From contig CAYLSO010000083.1 of the NCBI GenBank assembly GCA_964386525.1, positions 1 through 9,620 on the forward strand: a stretch of 9,620 nt of DNA. Direction: 5' to 3'. Shown in pieces: positions 6,494 through 9,620 of this stretch. Source of the DNA: CAYLSO01 sp964386525 (GTDB lineage Bacteria; Eisenbacteria; RBG-16-71-46; DASYSL01). Below the pieces are notes generated by a model. That model was given only the letters and a program-made list of their open reading frames with translations, had not been told where the DNA came from and did not search any database. Made by a program: the position numbers and the translations under genes. Each line of letters starts with the position of its first letter. Positions within the stretch are counted from its first letter, which is position 1.

Positions 6494-7011
6494 CCGGCGG
6501 GGCCGCGGTCGGCCACAAGCTGCTGTCGGCGGGCCGGCCCCTGGAGTTCTCGGCGGAGGACAAGCAGGCCCTCGCCGCGATCCAGGCCCGTTACCCGGAG
6601 CGTGCCTCGGCGGTGCTGCCCGCCCTGTGGCTGGCGCAGAAGCGCTGGGGCCTCATCTCCCAGGAGGCGGTGGCCGCGGTGGCGCGCGAGCTCGAGGTTG
6701 CCGACACCGACGTGGCCGCGGTGGCGACGTTCTACACGATGTTCCACCTGGAGCCGGTGGGCCGGCACGTCCTGCAGGTCTGCTGCACCATCTCGTGCTC
6801 GCTGATGGGCGCCGACGCCCTGGTCGAGCACCTCAAGCGCAAGCTCGGCATCGAGCTCGGCCAGACCACCCCTGACGGCCGCTTCACGCTCAAGAAGGTG
6901 GAATGCCTGGCCTCCTGCGGCACCGGGCCCGTGCTCCAGGTCAACGAGCAGAAGTTCCACGAGTGCCTCGACCTCGAGGCCGTGGACCGGCTCCTGGACT
7001 CGCTCACGTGA
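6484..7011 (+). CDS. nuoE: NADH-quinone oxidoreductase subunit E (2Fe-2S, 24 kDa type)
   Basis: Cytoplasmic-arm subunit of complex I holding the [2Fe-2S] cluster N1a beside the FMN of NuoF. It has 175 residues. A helical N-terminal part (24-75) is followed by VATFYTMFHLEPVGRH (80-95) and a thioredoxin-like domain. The cluster ligands are visible: Cys100 and Cys105 in the first pair, Cys141 and Cys145 (CLASCGTGP) in the second. Cys101 and Cys161 are extra. The start is ATG 6484, within the end of nuoA. A gap of 55 bases separates it from nuoF, the largest gap in the etf-nuo cluster. Its place straight after nuoA, without nuoBCD, is unusual. Confidence 0.96.
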   Translation: MAVTGGAAVGHKLLSAGRPLEFSAEDKQALAAIQARYPERASAVLPALWLAQKRWGLISQEAVAAVARELEVADTDVAAVATFYTMFHLEPVGRHVLQVCCTISCSLMGADALVEHLKRKLGIELGQTTPDGRFTLKKVECLASCGTGPVLQVNEQKFHECLDLEAVDRLLDSLT

Positions 7012-7055
7012 GGGGGGACCGGGTGGCCATCGCCGTCGTCGCGGCCAGGCAGCGC

Positions 7056-7061
7056 GGAGGG
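7056..7061 (+). promoter_or_regulatory. Ribosome binding site that sets the nuoF GTG start
   Basis: GGAGGG at 7056-7061 lies five bases before GTG 7067. No ATG in the same frame nearby gives a better start, and the resulting N-terminus length suits the family. Confidence 0.7.
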
Positions 7062-7066
7062 AAGCC

Positions 7067-8431
7067 GTGAGCCACCCGCTCGGCGTCTACGGCCCGGTGG
7101 TCACCCCGCCGGGGCGCAAGCCGCCCATCCTGTTCGGCGACTTCGCCGCTCCGGCGGTGGAGACCCTCGAGGGCTTCCGCGCCATCGGCGGCTACGAGAC
7201 GGCGCGCGCCGCGCTCAAGGACCGCAAGCCCGAGGAGATCATCGAGATCGTCAAGGCCTCCGGCCTGCGCGGGCGCGGCGGCGCCGGCTTCCCCACGGGG
7301 CTCAAGTGGAGCTTCGTGCCCAAGGCCTCGCCCAAGCCCAAGTACCTGGTGGTCAACGCCGACGAGTCGGAGCCGGGCACCTTCAAGGACCGCGAGCTGA
7401 TCTCGCGCAGCCCGCACCGGTTGCTCGAGGGCATCCTGCTCACCTCCTACGCCATCGGCGCGCACCAGGCGTTCATCTACATCCGCGGCGAGTTCGCCTT
7501 CCTGGTGCCGGGGCTGGAGCGCGCCGTCGCCGAGGCGCAGCGGGCCGGCCTGCTCGGCAAGAACGCCGCCGGCAGCGGCTACGACGTGGACGTCGTCGTG
7601 CACCTCGGCGCCGGCGCCTACATCTGCGGCGAGGAGACCGCGCTGCTCGACTCGCTCGAGGGCAAGCGCGGCAACCCGCGCACCAAGCCGCCGTTCCCGG
7701 CGGTCGAGGGCCTCTACGGCTGCCCGACGGTGGTCAACAACGTCGAGACCATCCAGACGGTGCCCTTCCTGGTGAAGAACGGGGCCGCCTGGTACCGCGG
7801 CTGGGGCACCGAGAAGAGCCCCGGCACCAAGATCTTCTCGGTCAGCGGCATGGTGAACCGGCCGGGCAACTACGAGATCGAATTCGGCCTGCCGCTGTCC
7901 GCCCTGCTCGAGGAGTACGCCGGCGGCATGCGCGCCGGCTACCGGCTGAAGGCCGTGATCCCGGGCGGCTCGTCGGTGCCGTGGCTGGGCGCCGACCAGC
8001 TCGCCACGCCGCTGGATTTCGAGTCGGTGCAGGCGGCCGGGTCGTTCATCGGCTCGGGCGGGGCGATCGTCATCGACGACGGCGTCTGCGCCGTGGACGC
8101 CGGCCTCAACCTCACCAAGTTCTACCGCCACGAGTCGTGCGGCAAGTGCACGCCGTGCCGCGAGGGCGGCCGCTGGATGGAGGTCATCCTGCAGCGGCTC
8201 GAGGACGGCCAGGGGTCGCGGCGGGACATCGCCGACCTCAAGTCCATCGCCGGCCAGATCCTCGGGCGCTCGCTGTGCGCCCTGGGGGACGCGGCGGCCA
8301 TGCCGGTGCTGTCGATCCTCGAGAAGTTCCCCGACGAGTTCGAGCATCACGTGACCACCGGCAAGTGCGTGGTGAACCGCCGCCGGACGGCGGTCGAGCG
8401 GGCCCGCAAGGGCGAGCCCGTCCTGGTATAG
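7067..8431 (+). CDS. nuoF: NADH-quinone oxidoreductase subunit F (NADH/FMN-binding, 51 kDa type)
   Basis: NADH-oxidising subunit of complex I: it takes hydride from NADH on FMN and passes electrons to cluster N3. It has 454 residues, a typical length. Motifs in order: FMN/NADH-binding glycine-rich GLRGRGGAGFPTGLKW (66-81); VVNADESEPGTFKDRE (95-110); AYICGEETALLDSLEGKRG (184-202); TKPPFPAVEGLYGCPTVVNN (206-225); a SLBB-like region (about 255-305); and the [4Fe-4S] ligands Cys358, Cys361, Cys364 (CGKCTPC) and Cys404. All key residues are present, so it should be active. It is read from GTG; nuoH follows after 22 bases with its own ribosome site. NuoG, which normally follows NuoF and carries electrons onward, is not encoded here. 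Soluble hydrogenase or formate dehydrogenase relatives are unlikely given the flanking membrane-arm genes. Confidence 0.97.
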   Translation: MSHPLGVYGPVVTPPGRKPPILFGDFAAPAVETLEGFRAIGGYETARAALKDRKPEEIIEIVKASGLRGRGGAGFPTGLKWSFVPKASPKPKYLVVNADESEPGTFKDRELISRSPHRLLEGILLTSYAIGAHQAFIYIRGEFAFLVPGLERAVAEAQRAGLLGKNAAGSGYDVDVVVHLGAGAYICGEETALLDSLEGKRGNPRTKPPFPAVEGLYGCPTVVNNVETIQTVPFLVKNGAAWYRGWGTEKSPGTKIFSVSGMVNRPGNYEIEFGLPLSALLEEYAGGMRAGYRLKAVIPGGSSVPWLGADQLATPLDFESVQAAGSFIGSGGAIVIDDGVCAVDAGLNLTKFYRHESCGKCTPCREGGRWMEVILQRLEDGQGSRRDIADLKSIAGQILGRSLCALGDAAAMPVLSILEKFPDEFEHHVTTGKCVVNRRRTAVERARKGEPVLV

Positions 8432-8439
8432 GGCAGGCT

Positions 8440-8446
8440 AGGGAGG
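8440..8446 (+). promoter_or_regulatory. Ribosome binding site that sets the nuoH GTG start
   Basis: AGGGAGG at 8440-8446, seven bases before GTG 8454, supports this start; the protein then begins MQIPGLSPDLNWF, a normal periplasmic lead into the first helix of NuoH. Confidence 0.7.
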
Positions 8447-8453
8447 CCGCGAC

Positions 8454-9479
8454 GTGCAGATCCCCGGGCTCTCGCCGGATCTGAACTGGTTCGTCTGGGC
8501 CGTCATCAAGGTCGTGGCCTTGATGACGGCGGTGCTCTTGCCCGTGCCCTTCGTGGTGTGGGCGGAGCGCAAGGTCGCCGGGCACATCCAGTTCCGCCCC
8601 GGCCCCAACCGCGTCGGCCCGTTCGGGCTCATCCAGCCGTTCGCCGACGTGGTCAAGCTGCTTTTCAAGGAAGAGACGCTGCCCGAGAAGGCCAACCGGG
8701 TCGTCTACTTCCTGGCGCCGATGCTCGCGCTGATCCCGGCCATCACCGTGATGTCGGTGGTGCCGGTGGGGCCGTCGTTCTACGCCACCGACGTCAACGT
8801 CGGCCTGCTGGTCTTCCTCGCCATGTCGTCGCTGGGCGTCTACGCCGTCACCCTGGCGGGCTGGTCGGGCAACAACAAGTACGGCCTCATCGGCGGTCTG
8901 CGCGCCTCGGCGCAGATGATCTCCTACGAGCTGTCCATGGGGCTGTCGGTGATCGGCGTGGTGCTGCTCGCCGGCTCGCTGTCGCTGGTCACCATCGTCG
9001 AGGCGCAGTCCGGCACGCTCTTCGGCTTCCTGCCCAGGTGGTACGTCTTCTACCAGCCGGTCGGCTTCGCGGCCTTCGTGCTCACCATGCTGGCCGAGAC
9101 CAACCGCGTGCCCTTCGACCTGCCCGAGGCCGACTCCGAGCTGGTGGCCGGCTACCACGTCGAGTACTCGTCGATGAAGTTCGCCGCCTTCTTCATGGGC
9201 GAGTACATGAACATGCTCGCCATCTCGGCCGTCTGCACGACCCTGTTCCTGGGCGGCTGGCACGGCCCGTGGCTGCCGCCGGCGTGGGGCGGGCCGCTGT
9301 GGTTCTTCACCAAGGTGGCGGTCCTGATGGTCTGCTTCCTGTGGGTCCGCTGGACGTTCCCGCGCCTGCGCTACGACCAGCTGATGAACCTGGGCTGGAA
9401 GGTCCTCCTGCCGCTCACTCTGGCCAACGCCATGGTCACGGCGCTGGGCGTGGCCCTGCGCGAGGGGTGGTTCCGGTGA
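8454..9479 (+). CDS. nuoH: NADH-quinone oxidoreductase subunit H
   Basis: Membrane subunit of complex I that forms much of the quinone chamber and links the redox arm to the proton channels. It has 341 residues with about eight helices (first at about 12-36, last at about 317-334). Signature segments: AERKVAGHIQFRPGPNRVGP (37-56) after helix 1; PFADVVKLLFKEE (62-74); the acidic quinone-site loop ETNRVPFDLPEADSEL (215-230); and EYSSMKFA (237-244). These charged residues are typical of active homologues. It starts at GTG and overlaps nuoJ by four bases (GTGA), so translation is probably coupled. NuoG, which normally precedes it, and NuoI, which normally follows, are both absent. It could be mistaken for a hydrogenase-4 HyfC-type subunit, but the motifs and the nuoE/nuoF context favour NuoH. 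Confidence 0.97.
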   Translation: MQIPGLSPDLNWFVWAVIKVVALMTAVLLPVPFVVWAERKVAGHIQFRPGPNRVGPFGLIQPFADVVKLLFKEETLPEKANRVVYFLAPMLALIPAITVMSVVPVGPSFYATDVNVGLLVFLAMSSLGVYAVTLAGWSGNNKYGLIGGLRASAQMISYELSMGLSVIGVVLLAGSLSLVTIVEAQSGTLFGFLPRWYVFYQPVGFAAFVLTMLAETNRVPFDLPEADSELVAGYHVEYSSMKFAAFFMGEYMNMLAISAVCTTLFLGGWHGPWLPPAWGGPLWFFTKVAVLMVCFLWVRWTFPRLRYDQLMNLGWKVLLPLTLANAMVTALGVALREGWFR

Positions 9480-9620
9480 CGCCGATCTTCTTCCTGCTGT
9501 TCGCCGCGGTGGCCGTGTTCTCGGCGCTGATGGTCGTGCTGCAGCGCAACCCGGTGGCGAGCGCGCTCTACCTGGTGCTGTCGTTCTGCAGCCTCGCCGG
9601 CCTCTACGTCCTGCTGCACG
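9476..9620 (+). CDS. nuoJ: NADH-quinone oxidoreductase subunit J, 3' end outside window
   Basis: The first 48 codons of a membrane subunit of the complex I proton-pumping arm. The N-terminal helix (about 2-20) is followed by QRNPVASALYLVLSFCSLAG (23-42), the NPV-SAL segment typical of NuoJ at the start of its second helix. The GTG start overlaps the nuoH stop, with GAGGGG at 9462-9467 as ribosome site. It runs off the right edge, where nuoK, L, M and N would be expected. The family is clear although only about a quarter of the gene is seen. Confidence 0.88.
   Translation, partial: MTPIFFLLFAAVAVFSALMVVLQRNPVASALYLVLSFCSLAGLYVLLH

Noticed and set aside
7004..8350. A 448-codon open frame on the - strand, antisense to nuoF
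   Set aside because: The + strand frame has every NuoF motif including the cluster cysteines; the antisense translation is low-complexity (Ala, Arg, Gly, Leu, Val).
8238..9263. A 341-codon open frame on the - strand, antisense to nuoF and nuoH
   Set aside because: His-, Arg- and Gly-rich translation with no domain; it covers the clear NuoH signatures on the other strand.

Overview
The window is bacterial chromosome of very high G+C content. Third codon positions are almost all G or C, and start codons are often GTG or TTG. Gene families and composition fit a respiring, complex-I-bearing bacterium of a GC-rich lineage; Rokubacteria/Methylomirabilota or a deltaproteobacterial-type group are guesses from style only. 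No rRNA, tRNA, CRISPR array, insertion sequence or phage gene was found.

Left part (1-3674): the 3' two thirds or more of a copper-exporting P1B-type ATPase (copA-like, + strand, cut by the left edge) ends tail-to-tail with a minus-strand membrane protein built like a sensor histidine kinase (two membrane helices, GAF, HisKA-like and HATPase-like domains). The two stop codons share one CTAG. The kinase-like protein is odd: the phospho-acceptor histidine is replaced by Glu, and the N box and G1 box are also lost, so it looks like a pseudokinase.

Middle (3675-4400): about 725 bases with no intact gene. They hold a coding-like stretch without a usable upstream start (3921-4223, probable gene remnant), a candidate promoter and two GC-rich hairpins ahead of the next operon.

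Right part (4401-9620, all + strand, very tight spacing): etfB-etfA-nuoA-nuoE-nuoF-nuoH-nuoJ(partial). Overlaps and short gaps (4-bp overlap, 9-bp gap, 10-bp overlap, 55-bp gap, 22-bp gap, 4-bp overlap) suggest one transcript. EtfBA is the heterodimeric electron transfer flavoprotein. NuoE and NuoF form most of the NADH-oxidising module of complex I, and NuoA, NuoH and NuoJ are membrane-arm subunits. Two things stand out: nuoB, nuoC, nuoD, nuoG and nuoI are missing from the usual nuoA-N order, and an ETF is placed at the head of a respiratory complex I operon. I infer a split complex I locus whose expression is tied to ETF-dependent (acyl-CoA or similar) oxidation.
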